From Tolypeutes matacus (lineage: Eukaryota > Chordata > Mammalia > Cingulata > Chlamyphoridae): 64,000 bases of DNA. The stretch lies in the NCBI GenBank assembly GCA_026826555.1, contig JAKSZT010040477.1:1079229-1143228 (forward strand), in the 5' to 3' direction. The notes under the pieces were generated by a model. The model did no database searches, had not been told where the DNA came from, and saw only the letters and a list, made by a program, of their open reading frames with translations. Positions within the stretch are counted from its first letter, which is position 1; each line of letters opens with the position of its first letter. Positions 1 to 12,060 of the stretch are shown here, piece after piece. The position numbers were made by a program, and so were the translations under genes.

Positions 1-2340
1 AAACTCATTCTATGAAGCCAATATCACCTTAATACCATAGCCAGATAAACGATAATGAGAAAAGAAAATTACAGACCCATTTCCATAATGAATACAGATG
101 CAAAAATTTTCAACAAAATGTTCTATTCAAATCAAACAACACATTAAAAAAGTATTGATTGTGATTAACTGGGTTTTATCCCATACATACAAGAGAATCA
201 ATCATCATAATAAATAATAATAAATCAAAGAAGAAAATCCCATGATCATCTTGATTGATGCATAAAAAGCATTTGACAAAATACAGCATCATTTCCTGAT
301 AAAAAAAAAAAATACTCCAAAATATAGGAATTAAAGGAAACAGTCTCAACATGATAAAGCACATATATGAAAAATCCACAGCTAACATTGTACTCAATGG
401 TGAAAGACCGAAACATTTGTCATTGAGATTGGGAACAAGACAAGGTTGCCCTCTGTCACCACTGTAGTTCAATATCATGCAAGAGGATCTAGTTAGAGCA
501 ATTAGTCAAGAAAAAGAAATAGAAGACATCCAAATTGGAAAAGAAGTAAAACTTTCTCCATTCTCAGATGATATTATCCTAGACTTAGAAAGTCCTGAAA
601 AATCTATAAAATTTTACTAGAGCTAATAAAAAAGTTCAGCAGAGTGGCAGGATACAAGATTACCAAGCAAAAAAAATCAGTATTTCTATATACTAGTAAA
701 TAGCAATCTGAGGAGGAAGTCAGGAAAAAAATTCATTTACATTAGTGACTGAAATAATCAAATATTTAGGAACAAAGTTAAGAAAGGACATAAAGCACTT
801 GTATTCCAAAAACTACAAAGCATTGTTAAAAGAAAAAGAAGACCTAAATAAATGAAAGAACTTTCTGTGTTCATGGATTGGAAGACTAAATATCATTAAA
901 ATGTCAAATCTACCCAAATTGAAGGACAGATTCTACACAATCCCAATAAATATTCCAATGTCTTTTTAAAAGAAATGAAAAGCCCAATTACCAAATTTAT
1001 TTGCAAGGGTAGAGGGCCCTGAACAGCTGGAAACATCTTAAAAAGGAAGCATGAAGTTGGACGACTCACACTTAAAGATTTTAAATCATGCTGCCTAGCT
1101 ACAGTGTTAAAAACAGCATGTTACTGGCATTAAGATAGGCATATAGACCGATGGAACTGAATCTACAGTTAAAAAAATGACCCTCACATCTAGGGTTAAA
1201 TGGTTTTGACAAGGCCATTAAGCCCACTCAGCTGGGATAGAGCCCTCTATTCACAAAATGGTGCTGGGAGAACTAGATAGCCATCTCCAAAAGAAAGAAA
1301 AAAGACTCATATTTCACATCTTATACAAAAATTAATTTAAAATGGATCAATGACCTATATATAAAAGCTCAAAGAAACACCTTCAAGATCTGGTGTTCAG
1401 TGGTGGTTTCTTAAACCTTACACTGGAAGCATGAGTAATGATAGGAGAAAATGGATAAATGGGACTTAATGCAAGCAACATAATTTGATTTAAAAACTTT
1501 CAAATAAACCCATCAACATCACACATTATCTATTTAGTAAATATCTAGCAAGTTGTAATTGCTTTGGAAGGATTTCTAGGTTTATTTCCTAAGACTAAAA
1601 CAGTTCACAAAGAAACACAAATGAACAATAAATTAATTAAAAGAATCTTAACATCATTTACTACCAAGGAAATGCAAATTAAAACCATGAGATGTTATTT
1701 CTAAAATGTACAAGGTTGACAATACCCAGCATTGTTTCAAATAAGCAGCAGCTGGAACTTGCAGGCATTTCTGGATGGTGTGTAAAATGTACAACTGCTT
1801 TAAAATTTTTTTATTGAAACCATAACCATAATCTATAAAGAGATGTAAGAACCTATGATCACCAAAAGGAGGTTAATAGCAGTTTAGTCTTAACAGTTCC
1901 AAACTGAAAATGCTCCAGAGGTCCACCAACAAAATGGAATGGATAATTAAAGTGTGATATATTCACACAATGTATTTAGCAAAAAAAAGAACAACTGATA
2001 AATGTAAAAGTTGGGAAATTTTTTAAAATTATATTAAGCTAAGTGAAAAAAGCCAGAAATATAAATTACCTAGAATGGGTTTCTATTTACATAAAATTCT
2101 AGAATAGATCCAATTAAAACTTGGTGGCAAAAATGAGACTAGTGGTTGTAACTGGAGTGAATACTTTCACTGATAAAAGGCATGAGTGTCCTTTATGGGA
2201 TGACAAAAGTTGTGTCATCTGTTTAGAGTGAGATACATAAACCTATCTAACTGTCAAAACAGGTGAAAAGTATGATTCAGATCTATGAAATTTACTGTAT
2301 TTTATTATACCTCAAACTAAAACACATTTCCTCAAAATTT
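1..2340 (+). mobile_element. L1 (LINE-1) ORF2 3' part and 3' end, old copy
   Basis: Conceptual + strand reading gives scattered L1 ORF2 reverse-transcriptase blocks in several frames: the segment preceding the palm near 1-90, the block with an AFDK-like element near 265-290, the FADD-type active-site block near 565-590 (here read as S-D-D-I), the post-RT block near 900-960 and the C-terminal block with the WCWEN-type element near 1200-1290. The tail to about 2340 resembles an L1 3' UTR. Many stops and frameshifts make it inactive. The left end is cut by the window edge. Confidence 0.88.
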
Positions 2341-2593
2341 TTTGACTTATTAGTTGATACTTTTTAACAAACATTTATTAAACAGCATGGTGTAGAAGCA
2401 TTTTAAAAAATATTTGTTATGCAATCAAACTGTAATTTTTGAGAATCCACAATTTTGTTTGGTGATGATATTATAGCAAACAAAGTATAAGGATTAATTC
2501 ACATTTCAAATTAATAGAGAAAACAATAGCAACATGTAGATAAAAATATGTATAAAGATAAAATTTCAAATTGAGAAATCACACACAATCATT

Positions 2594-2788
2594 CTATAAA
2601 GCCTTAAAATTGGGTAAATCAATGTATTCTTCATCATGATTTAAGGCAATAACTTGACTGTAGATGAAGGGGTTCAGCACATGAGTGAATATAATATAAT
2701 AAACTGACACAATCTTATAGTTAGTGAACCCATAGGAATTTGGTCTCATGCAAATAAAAGTGAAAGGCCCATATAAGTTAAGAAACAT
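2594..2788 (-). pseudogene. olfactory receptor C-terminal fragment (TM7)
   Basis: The minus strand reads through the end of transmembrane segment 6, an MRP-type extracellular loop, and a TM7 with the sequence VLNPFIYS, which is the NPxxY hallmark of class A receptors in its OR form (forward complement near 2659-2680). The OR consensus K-V-VSVFYT before TM7 is recognisable as KIVSVYY. Nothing OR-like is visible upstream (above 2800), so the first six helices are missing, and the residues after TM7 have drifted from the usual SLRN-type motif. Only about 64 codons remain of roughly 310, so it is a relic. Confidence 0.75.
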
Positions 2789-2799
2789 GCTTTTTCAGG

Positions 2800-3700
2800 T
2801 GAAATAAGTGCATAAAACTAATTTATCATTACACAGCTTGCTATAGTATTTAGATAATTTAATGGAAACATCAGTTAGAGGGAACCCTTAAATCAAATAG
2901 TAGCAGGTAAATATAATTCCCTAAACTGTGAGTTTAAATTATGTTTTTATTATAATTCTTTATCACATTTTAAAAATACAGAGGTAAGGCAATTTACAAT
3001 TAATTAATTGTTTGTAACCCTATTAAAAGTGGATTCTCTGGGATAAATTCTATTGAATTGACTACAGCAGCAAAGTGAGGATGAAATCAAAAGGGAGAAA
3101 ATAATGTATGTTGCAAGTAAACATCTATATTGGCAAAGAAAAGAAGAATAAAACCTCAAAATTTTTATTTTTATTTTGAGTAAAGGAATAGGAAATTTCC
3201 TGACCTAAAGAAAAAATATTATTTTACCTTCTTCACTATGGTTTCAGAAAAGTAGAGAGTTCCCTATTAATTCTCTTCCTTATCCATAGACCTTTACTTA
3301 GATGGATGTGAAAATTATGTCTTTAAATAACAAACTCTTGTGTTTTGAGATGCTAACAGAAGATCATTCATCAGAATTTTTGAATAATCTTAGAAAATCA
3401 GAAGAGTGCTCAGATCCTTCTTTTGTGTATTTTTCCCATTCTGCTCCCAAAACCTAAGATCAAAAGTGAAAATCTTTTATCTCCATGATATTAAGATACC
3501 TAACCCATCTCTTCTGTCAAAAATAAAATAACAATTGTCATATCATCTATCTGGTAAAATTCATAACTTTACTTCAATGGCTGGGTCAGCTACCATATAT
3601 GTTAGCTCTTTAGAGTACAGTATTGATAACAGAGAGGATCCATTTAAAAAAATAGGTAGAAGTAATACTAGAACCATGGATTTTCTGGTGCTAAAACACA
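2800..3700. other. no recognised gene or repeat
   Basis: AT-rich sequence between the OR fragment and the U1 copy. The overlapping small open frames at about 3535-3790 on both strands run into the U1 pseudogene and look fortuitous. Confidence 0.5.
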
Positions 3701-3705
3701 CAAGC

Positions 3706-3867
3706 ATACTTTCCTGGCAGGGAAATACCATGATCAGGAAGGTGGTGTTCTCAGGGCGAGGCTTATTCATTGCACTCCAGATGTGCTGACCTCTGTGATT
3801 TCCCCAAATGTGGGAAACTCGACTGCATAATTTGTGGTAGTGGGGGACTGTGTTTGCGCTTTCCCAT
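3706..3867 (+). pseudogene. RNU1: U1 snRNA retropseudogene
   Basis: About 162 bases align end to end with the 164-base spliceosomal U1 snRNA. Recognisable blocks are the 5' end ATACTT-CCTGGCAGGG, the GGGCGAGGCTTAT block, the TTGCACTCC loop, the GATTTCCCCAAATGTGGG block, the Sm site ATAATTTGTGGTAG and the 3' terminal hairpin ending at CGCTTTCCC. The 5' splice-site recognition segment reads ACTTTCCTG instead of ACTTACCTG, and other substitutions occur. An adenine-rich tail follows at 3868-3908, and CACAAGC-type flanks before 3706 and after the tail may be a target-site duplication. U1 is not polyadenylated in cells, so the tail marks L1-mediated retroposition. No U1 promoter element is expected or seen. 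Confidence 0.93.
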
Positions 3868-3908
3868 TAAAAAACAAAAAACAAAACAAAACAAAACAAA
3901 AAAAAACT
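3868..3908 (+). repeat. A-rich tail of the U1 retropseudogene
   Basis: Irregular A-rich tract with repeated CAAAA units directly after the U1 3' end, as expected for a retroposed RNA copy. Confidence 0.85.
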
Positions 3909-3909
3909 A

Positions 3910-5430
3910 ACAACACCTCACAAGCAAATTATTAAATAATGAGCGATTAGCATGACCTATTCAAGAAAGATAAATTTGAGGATCCACAGCAGGCTGGATT
4001 TCCTCTGTCCTCTAAGCAATGTCATCCTAATGTAGAAATCTGGGCATAGTCTGGCTATAAATGAATCACTTATATTATTGTCTAAGGTGTTTTATATTGA
4101 TGGGGAATAGTAGAGGCTTTTCACGACTTTTGCCCAAAGTACTTTATATTAATGTGCCAAGGCTGCACAAAATTTGCACTAGGAATGTTAAAGAAATTTT
4201 ATATTTACGGACCTTGATGACTTCCAGAGATTCAAAATACTTCCCTAAATGCTTTCAGAAATCTGTGATTCATTAAAATAAAATGAATTATTTGAGCAGA
4301 AATGTAAAATGGAATTAACTGTCATTAGAAAAGGATGATGATTTAAACGCACTTTAAGGAGTAAATTAATGTGATTCAGGCATTGCTAATTTAAACTTTG
4401 AAAAGGAGTGGCTGATAAATAGTATAATATTGAAAGATCAGTTATTGCAAAAGACTATAATTAAAATGAACATAACCCAAGGTAGAATTCAGCTGCTTTT
4501 CCCTCTTGAACTAAATTTGGCAGAATAGCTGCTAATTGTAATTGTCAGTTAATTATGTTTATATTTTGTGTTTTGTGTGTCTGTGTGTATGTAGTAAAAC
4601 TCTGGTAATTGCCACATCACTAATAGCATATGTCATTCATTGTGCCTGTCAAGAACTTTGTCCTGTGATCCAATCTTGGGTGCCATTTCATGATTTTGCT
4701 CCCATTAGTTCTTATATTTTAGGTATCCAGCTAACCTTGAATCCTGACTCCCTGTTTCAACAGTTCTGTGACCCAAGCCTTATATATTAGGCTGTATGAG
4801 TCTCAGATTTCTCAAATTTGAAAGGGATATTTGCATTAAATTTTTTTTCAATGAAATAGTTGATAGAGATTTCCTGATACAATACATAAGATAAAGCAAT
4901 TCCTTAACATTGGGATAGGCTGTAGTAACTGCAATTTACTGTGTTAATAAGATAGTACAGTATGAATCATTGTTCTTTCTGACATTGAATTTTGAATTTT
5001 ATTGAAGGAGCAAATCCCTCTCTGATGTGGGATGTGCTACTCACATAAGTGTATTCTAACATTTAAGTCAATTTACCATATTTTCTATGCAAACATCTCA
5101 GCTCCGTAAATAAATAAAAGTATCATATAATATAAAATAGTATATCAGTTTTCTATAAAAACGTCACCAAATCATAATAATCATTTATAATACAATTTTC
5201 CTTTTCCCTCTTTTAAGTAATATTAAGCATGAAGTCACATGATCATCAAAATAATGTTCTAATTATACAAGGTTTCTACTGTTAATTGTGTAATATAAAT
5301 CAAATGCTATGTACTATCCCAGGAGGTATGGAAATAAAGGCCAATGAGGCTCTAAGTTGGTAAGATAAATAATATATCATTTAAAATTGCAGCCTGAAAT
5401 TACATGCACAGACTATCCTTTTCAACTGCA
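3910..5430. other. no recognised gene or repeat
   Basis: AT-rich DNA. Short open frames (for example 4061-4276 and 4542-4790) show no family resemblance. Old, diverged repeats may be present but I could not identify them. Confidence 0.5.
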
Positions 5431-5434
5431 ATCA

Positions 5435-6559
5435 CATTTATAAATCAGCACTGTTAATTATAATCACTGTAATGTATTAAAATCACCTATATTCATTTCC
5501 ACACATTTTTAATCAACTATATTAAAAATTCTACATATATTAAGCATCAGCTCTTATTCTCAATCCACATTTAATTTTCTAGTAACCTATACTCTAGAGT
5601 TTACCTCCATAACTGGTCTCATCATTTTAGTACATATTAGTGAAACAATACAATATTTGTTATTTTGTGTCTGACATTTCACTCAATATAATACCCTCAA
5701 GGTTCATCCATGTTGCCATATGCATCCCAATTTCATTTCTTCTTACAGCTGAAGAGTATTCCATTGTATGCGTACACCACATTTTGTTTATCCACTTTGT
5801 TTATCCACATTTTGTTTATCATACAATATTTTTTCCTTTTGTGTCAGAATTATTTCACTCAACATTATTTCTTCAAGTATGATCACTTATTAGCATGTTA
5901 TCACAATTTCATTTTTTATAGCAGAATAGAAATGTGTATTTTGTTTATACATTAATTAGTTGATGGCCAAGTGAGTTACTTCTAACTTTCGGCTGTCAAG
6001 AATAATACTCTTACAATGTTTTTCTGCAAATATCTCTTCAAGTCCCCGTTTTCATTCTTTTGTATACAGACCTAGAAGTTAAATTGCTGAATAATATAAA
6101 ATAATTCTTTGTCTAACTTGCTGAGGAATCCAAAATCTGTTTTCCAAAGTGGATGCAGTATTTTACTTTCCCACCAGCAATGCATGAGGGTTCTTTATTT
6201 CTGGGAAACCATGTTATTTTCATTTAAAATAGTAATCTTTCTTTTGGATGTGGGATAGTATTTCACAGTTGTTTAGATATGCATTTTCCTAGCAACTAGT
6301 GAGGCTGGGGATGATTTCATGTGCTTATGGATCATTTATATAATTTATTTGGAGGAATATCAATTGAAGATGTTTGTTAATTTTGTAATGAGGCTGTTTT
6401 TGAGTTGTAGGAGTAATCTATGTATTCTGTATATTTAACTATTATTAGATATAAGATTTAAAAATACATTGTCCCATTTTTCTGGTTCTTTTGTTTATGC
6501 AAAAAAGTTTTGATTTTAAGTAGAATATATCTATTTTTTCCTATGCTGCTTGTGCTTTT
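5435..6559 (-). mobile_element. L1 3' UTR and ORF2 C-terminus (antisense)
   Basis: The plus strand shows typical antisense L1 wording: a 3' UTR (about 5435-5700) shared with the copy at 58.2-58.5 kb, then the block with ATTCCATTGTATG and ACCACATTTTGTTTATCCA (about 5755-5815), the TTCCCACCAGCAATGCATGA block near 6168-6188, and the region around TTTTTTCCTATGCTGCTTGT (6535-6555). The element is therefore on the minus strand and 5' truncated. Direct repeats of the TTTATCCA block near 5790-5820 look like small internal duplications. Confidence 0.88.
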
Positions 6560-7935
6560 GAATAACTATAAGGCTACTTTAGCCCATTGTTCATTTCCCA
6601 AGATTGAGGATTTGGGGATGGTGATGGCTATTCTGTTTCAAATTGAGAGGGAGCTTAGATCCCATGGGGCAGATGGATGGAACTATCTTGCTGGCAGTTG
6701 TAGACACTCTGTTCCTTAGAATGGGCATTGTCCATCATAATTCCCTTGTTAGTTGTCCTGGATGAGTCCAATGAACGGAAGAGTAGTTGTTACAACTCTG
6801 TTGAGATTCAGGGCTCAACTGGAATAAGAACAGAACAAAGATTTAAGTTTCTGGGACATATATTTAACAAGTATATTGCTAATCATAGGTTCAAATAAAA
6901 GGGGCAGAAGAGCCATATGTAGTGAAACTAAAAATGAGTCTAACTCTGTTACACTGGGGAGCATAAATTCCAAAGTAAGCCCCACTGGCAGGGTGCTGAA
7001 TTTCTTTGCTTGTCTACTCTGCTTATAGTGTCTGGCTGTCTCTAGCACCCCCTGGAGCCCCACTGTTTGAGGCACTGTTTACTATGGCAATAATGAGATC
7101 CTGCAGAGACTTGCATAAGTGGAATGACCACCAGACTCACTTTGAAGTCCTTTAGCCATAAAAACTCATTTGTATTTAATATTTCCCCCTTTTCCCCAGG
7201 GTATTTTTCCAGATGCATTGCTAGTTGGCACTTGTTAAGAATTCCTCTGTGCCAGGGAGGCTCACACTAGGAGTCATGCACCACTCCAGGGGAAAGGGAC
7301 TATGTATATATGCTGAGTTTGGCTTAGAGAAGAACCACATTTGAGCAACAAAGAGGCATTCAGGACACAACTCTTAGGCAATATATAATACTAAGGTAAG
7401 TTTGAATTTCACAAGAAAAGGTTCAAAAGTACAATAATCAATATCAAAGGCCTAGCAAAATGATCTGTTTTCCTTCACTGGGTACTGCCCTTTTATATAG
7501 GGGATTCTTGTCATCCTACTAAAGGATGTAGTAAAACTCCTCAGGATGGGAATTCAATATTCTTTTGGTTATTGTGTAGGTCCTCACCCACTGAGACTAT
7601 GCCCCATGAACATTTGAACCTATTCACATGGCTTATAATCATGCCCCATGTTCACCTCTCCCCATAAATCCCTCCATTAACTAAACTCTACACCAGTCAT
7701 TCTCCACTGCCACAGTTGTGACCCTTCTGTAATCCAAAACCTCTACTAAAATGAAGCCAATAAAATAACCAAGACAAAAATTAAGAAAATTAAAAAAATA
7801 ATCGTTTTAAAAATTACAAATTAAATTTAAAAAATAGTAAAAATGTAAATTTTTTAGACATTATATCTTTCATCACTGTAAGATCTATTATCTTGTATGT
7901 ACAGTTTCATTTTTTCCAAATATTCCCCCAGAGTC
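6560..7935 (-). mobile_element. long L1-like 3' UTR repeat (type A), 3' truncated
   Basis: Non-coding repeat sharing a long collinear order of blocks with the units at 47.7 and 49.6 kb: GAGGATTTGGGGATGGTGATG, GATCCCATGGGGCAGATGG, the CTCTGTTCCTTAG block, GGTTCAAATAAAAGGGGCAG, TAGCCATAAAAACTCATTTG, the GTGCCAGGGAGGCTC block, GAGCAACAAAGAGGC and the terminal CTGTAAGATCTATTATCTTG block. Here the poly(T)-bearing left end (the 3' end in sense orientation) is missing and the repeat abuts L1 sequence at about 6560. Confidence 0.8.
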
Positions 7936-8385
7936 TAGAAGATATCTTTACAGGAAACAGAAAGGGAGTAGAGAGTGGTGAACTGATGCCTATATGGGCA
8001 ACATCTATGATAATGGTGGAAGGGTGTGGTTGGGCAGTGGATGGGTATGACAGTGGCACAGTGGTGTGATTGGCATCAGTGGTGCTGGTCTGTGTAGGGA
8101 AGTATGGTGGCAAATTTGGATTGGACTATCCATGGACTGGGGATGGGTCAGGGGAAGGAACAGGTGAACTATAAGGATATGCAGGTCTGTGGCTGAAACT
8201 ACAATGTTGGGAATGTTCTTTTGGTAAATATGGCATGGAGGGTTACTGGTGTAGAGTGTCAGGTGTGGGAGCTATATGAAATAAAGTGCACCTGGGTCAT
8301 GCTTCTATGAAATATATAAGTGTTCATCTTGTCAGAGTGTGCTATTTTAGTGGGTGGAGAACCACACAATAAACAAGAAAATGTT
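7936..8385 (+). mobile_element. L1-like 3' UTR repeat (type B piece), inverted
   Basis: The reverse complement of this stretch matches 51.9-52.1 kb: the blocks AAGATGAACA..., GAAGCATG-CCCAGGTGCAC, CCCTCC and CATTGTAGTTTCA occur in the same order. It lies head-to-head with the type A repeat to its left. No coding potential is supported; the minus strand frame at 7907-8113 is low-complexity Ser/Thr/Pro-rich translation of this repeat. Confidence 0.7.
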
Positions 8386-8492
8386 AAACTCCCATCTGGG
8401 AGAATCCTTCTATGTTCTCAATTAGAACATAGCTGACTTATATCTGTATATATAGCTGACTGTATATATATTGATGGAGATCAAATAAATGG

Positions 8493-8520
8493 GGCCACTG
8501 GCCACTGGCCACTGACCACC
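8493..8520. repeat. short GGCCACT tandem repeat
   Basis: Three to four copies of a 7-base unit GGCCACT followed by a degenerate copy and a C-run, at the junction between the inverted repeat region and the downstream L1. Confidence 0.8.
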
Positions 8521-11130
8521 TCCCCCCCAAAATACAAAGCTTCAGAGTGTTTTCATTTCATCCCAAAGGCAATGACATATATAAACCTAAAGAAAATATG
8601 GCTAATGTAATGCTTTGACAGTAATAATATAGAATATTAATGGATTAAACTCTCCAATCAAGAGATACAGATTGGCAGAAAGGATAAGGAAATATGAGCC
8701 ATATATATGCTGCCTATAAGAAACACACCCAAATGTGCCAGGAGGTTGAAAGTGAATGGTTAGAAAACAATTTTACTTGCAAACAATAATCAAAAAAAGG
8801 TGGGAGTAGCTATAGTAATATTGGACAAATAGACTTTAAATACAAGTAGACTTTATAAGACACAAAGAAGGACACTATATTTTAATAAAAGGGGTAATCT
8901 ATTAAGGAGAAGAACTATCCAAAACATTTATACACCTAACCAGAGTGTCTCAAAATATATGACACAAACATTGGGAAAACAAAGTTGAGAAATAGATACC
9001 TCTACAATTATAGTGGGAGACATTAATATACCATTATCTCCATTAGACAGAACATTTTGACAGAGGATCAATGATGCAGAGACCTTGAATAATATGGTTG
9101 AGGGTCTAGGCCTAAGAGACATATACAGAACATTACACCCCAATATAGCCAGATGTACATTCTTCTTGAGTGCACATAGATCATTCTCCAAGATAGATCA
9201 CATGCTATGCCACAGAAACACTCTCAACAAATTCAGAAAGTTTGAAAGCATACAAAGTAATTTTTCTGACCACAGTGGAATGGATCTGAAAAATATGAGC
9301 AGAGAACCAAATTTGGCACAAAGATATGGAATTTAATCAATGCATTCTTAAACAACCAGTAGGTCACGGAGGAAATTGCAAAAAAAAAAAATCAGTAACA
9401 ACCTTGAAGTGAATGAAAATGACAACACAACATATCAAAAAAAAAAAAAAAGAGAGAGAGAGAGAGAGACTTGTGGGATGCAGCAAAAGCAGTGCTGAGA
9501 AGGGAATTTATAACCATAAATGCCTACATTAAAAAACAAAGGGCTAAAAAATCAAAGAACTAACTACACACATGGAGGAATTAAAAAAGAACAACAAACT
9601 AATTCCAAAGCAAGTAGAAAGAAAGAAATAACAAAGATTAGAGCACAGCTAATGAAATTGAAAATAAGAAAGCACTAGAAAAATTAACAAAATCAAAAGT
9701 TGGTTCTTTGAGAAGATTAATAAGATTAACAATCCCTCAGCTAGACTAACAAAGAAAAATGAGAGAAGATGCACATACATAAAATAAGAAATGCAGAATG
9801 GGTATCATCACTGGTCACACTGAAATAAAGAGGATATGAAAAGGATACTTTGTAAAATTGTATGTCACAAGATGGATAACTTAGATGAAATGAACAACTT
9901 TCTAGAAACATGCAAGCAACCAACATTGATGAAAGAAGAAATTGTTGAACTCAAGAGACCAATCACAAGTAATGAAATTGAATTTGTCATCATAAACCTC
10001 CAACTATGAAGAGCATAAGATCTGATGGCTTCACAGGTGAATTCTACCATCATTCCAGAAAGAAGTAACAACAATCCTGCTTAAACTCTTCCAAAATATA
10101 GAAGTGGAGTGAACATTGCCTAACTCATTCTATGATGCCAACATCACCTTAATACCAAAGACACATAAAGACACCACAAGAAAGGAAATCTACAGATCAA
10201 TCTTTCTGATGAAATTGAATGCTAAAATTCTCAATAAAATACTTGCTAATCATATTCAACAACACATTAAATGAATTATACATAAAAAACAAGTGGAGTT
10301 CAACCCTGGTGTACAAGGATGGCTCATCATAAGAAAATCAATCAATGTAATACACCACATTAACATATTGAAAGAAAAAAATCACACGATCATCTCCATT
10401 GATGCAGAAAATTATTTGACATACAACAGCACCCTTTTCTGATAAAAACACTTCAAAAGGTAGGAATAGAAGGAAGATTCCTCAACATGATAAAGGGTAT
10501 ATTGAAAAACCCACAGCTAATATATTCAATGGTGAAATGCTAAAAGCTTTCCATCTAAGATCAGGAACAAGAAATGGATGCTCACTGTCATTGTTCTTAT
10601 TTAACAATGTGTTAGAAGTACTTGTTTGAGTGCTTAGGGTAGAAAAAGATCTAAAAGGCATCTAAACTGTAAGGGAAGAAGTAAAAATTTGACTATTTGC
10701 AGCTGACACGATCCTATACATTGAAAGCCCTGAGAAATCTGCAACAAAGCTTCTAGAGCTGATAGTTCACTAAAATGGCAGGATAAAATATCAGCACGCA
10801 AAAATCAGTTGCATTTATGTACAACAATAATGATCAATCTGAGGAGGAAATCAAGAAAAGTATTCCATTTGAAATAACAACTAAAAGAATCAAATACCTA
10901 GGAATAAATTTTATTAAAGATGTAAAGGTCTTATATTCAGAAAATTACACAATTTAAAGGAAATCAAAGAAGACCTAAATAAATGGAAGAATATTCTGTG
11001 TTCATGGGTGGAAGACTAAACATAATTAGATGGCTGTCCTACCTAAATTAATTTGCAAATTTAACAAAATCGCAGTAATAATCACCACAGCATTTTTTAC
11101 TGAATTGGAAAAGCTAACTACAAAATGTAT
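8521..11130 (+). mobile_element. L1 ORF2 (endonuclease and RT), broken
   Basis: The ORF2 start context lies at 8598 (ATGGCTAATG), followed by the ITLNING-type endonuclease opening. The frame at 9085-9336 carries the C-terminal endonuclease part, with DIYRTLHP, an FSKIDH element and an S-D-H-S catalytic-type element. RT blocks follow at about 10100-10950, including a degenerate Y-X-D-D region near 10690-10720. Frameshifts and stops are frequent. There is no ORF1 upstream, so the copy begins near the ORF2 start. It ends near 11130 in the post-RT region. An A-run followed by GA repeats interrupts it near 9440. Confidence 0.9.
9437..9469. repeat. poly(A) and (GA)n microsatellite
   Basis: About 14 adenines run directly into some nine GA dinucleotides inside the L1 ORF2 relic. 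Confidence 0.9.
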
Positions 11131-11555
11131 TTGTGTAATTTTTGTTGTTTTCAATTTTGTCTTCTCCATTGGTATTTACATTTTCTTTCTTTATATTGTT
11201 CTTTTATTGATAATTCTAGGAATATCTTGTGATTGTAAGTAATCAGTAATGCTATAAAGATATTTAAATGGAATTTGCATTTAAATAATTATGTTGTAGA
11301 CATAATTAAATTATTGTAAATTGCTTTGAATTAAAATAAGACTATTTTATATGTGATACAAGAACCTCAGTAGGATTTCCAGTTTCCCCTTTGCTGTGTT
11401 TTGTGCTACTTTACCATATATTTTTCTTTTTCTAATTTTATAAACTTTCAATTCATTTGTTATTACTTTGCTTTAATTAGTGGATTATATTTTAAATGAA
11501 TTAAGAAGAAAAATAGAAGTATTATTTATATATAAATATATATTCTGATACTGCT
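11131..11555. other. AT-rich stretch, nothing recognised
   Basis: AT-rich DNA between a + strand L1 and a minus strand L1. No gene or named repeat recognised. Confidence 0.45.
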
Positions 11556-12060
11556 TACCTCTTCCTGGAATTCTAAATTGCCATCTAGCAATTTGGGTAG
11601 AACAGACATCTAATGATGTTTAGTCTTCCAATCCATGAATAGAGAATATTCTTCCATTTATTTAGGTGTTCTTTGATTTCCTTTAACAATGTTGTATACT
11701 TTTGTGTGCACAAGTCCTTTACATCTTTAGTTAAATTTTCCCTTTGGCATTAATTTCTTCCTTTGATTACCTGTAAATATCATTAGTTTGCATACAGTTT
11801 TGAGAAATATATTCACTCCCTACATGATTTTGAATTAACATTTTTTTCTTTTTCTTTTTTTCCCTTTAGGCTCATTGAGAATATTTTTCTATTACATTAT
11901 AACCACCATATTTTCTGATTTGATGCCAGAAATCATTTTTATCCTTGTTGCTTTATATATAATATTACATATTACTTTTGCTTCTCAGTGATTTTTAGAT
12001 TATTTCTTTATATTTGACTTTCAGGTTTTTGAATAATTAAATAAAAGAAAACTATCAATA
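11556..12060 (-). mobile_element. L1 ORF2 RT fragment (antisense)
   Basis: The plus strand reads antisense L1: AGTCTTCCAATCCATGAAT (about 11622-11640), TTCTTCCATTTATTTAGGTG, TTTGATTTCCTTTAACAATG and AAGTCCTTTACATCTTTAGT (about 11713-11732). These match the same blocks in the L1 at 24.0-24.2 kb. The right part (11800-12060) is diverged and its boundary is uncertain. Confidence 0.75.
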
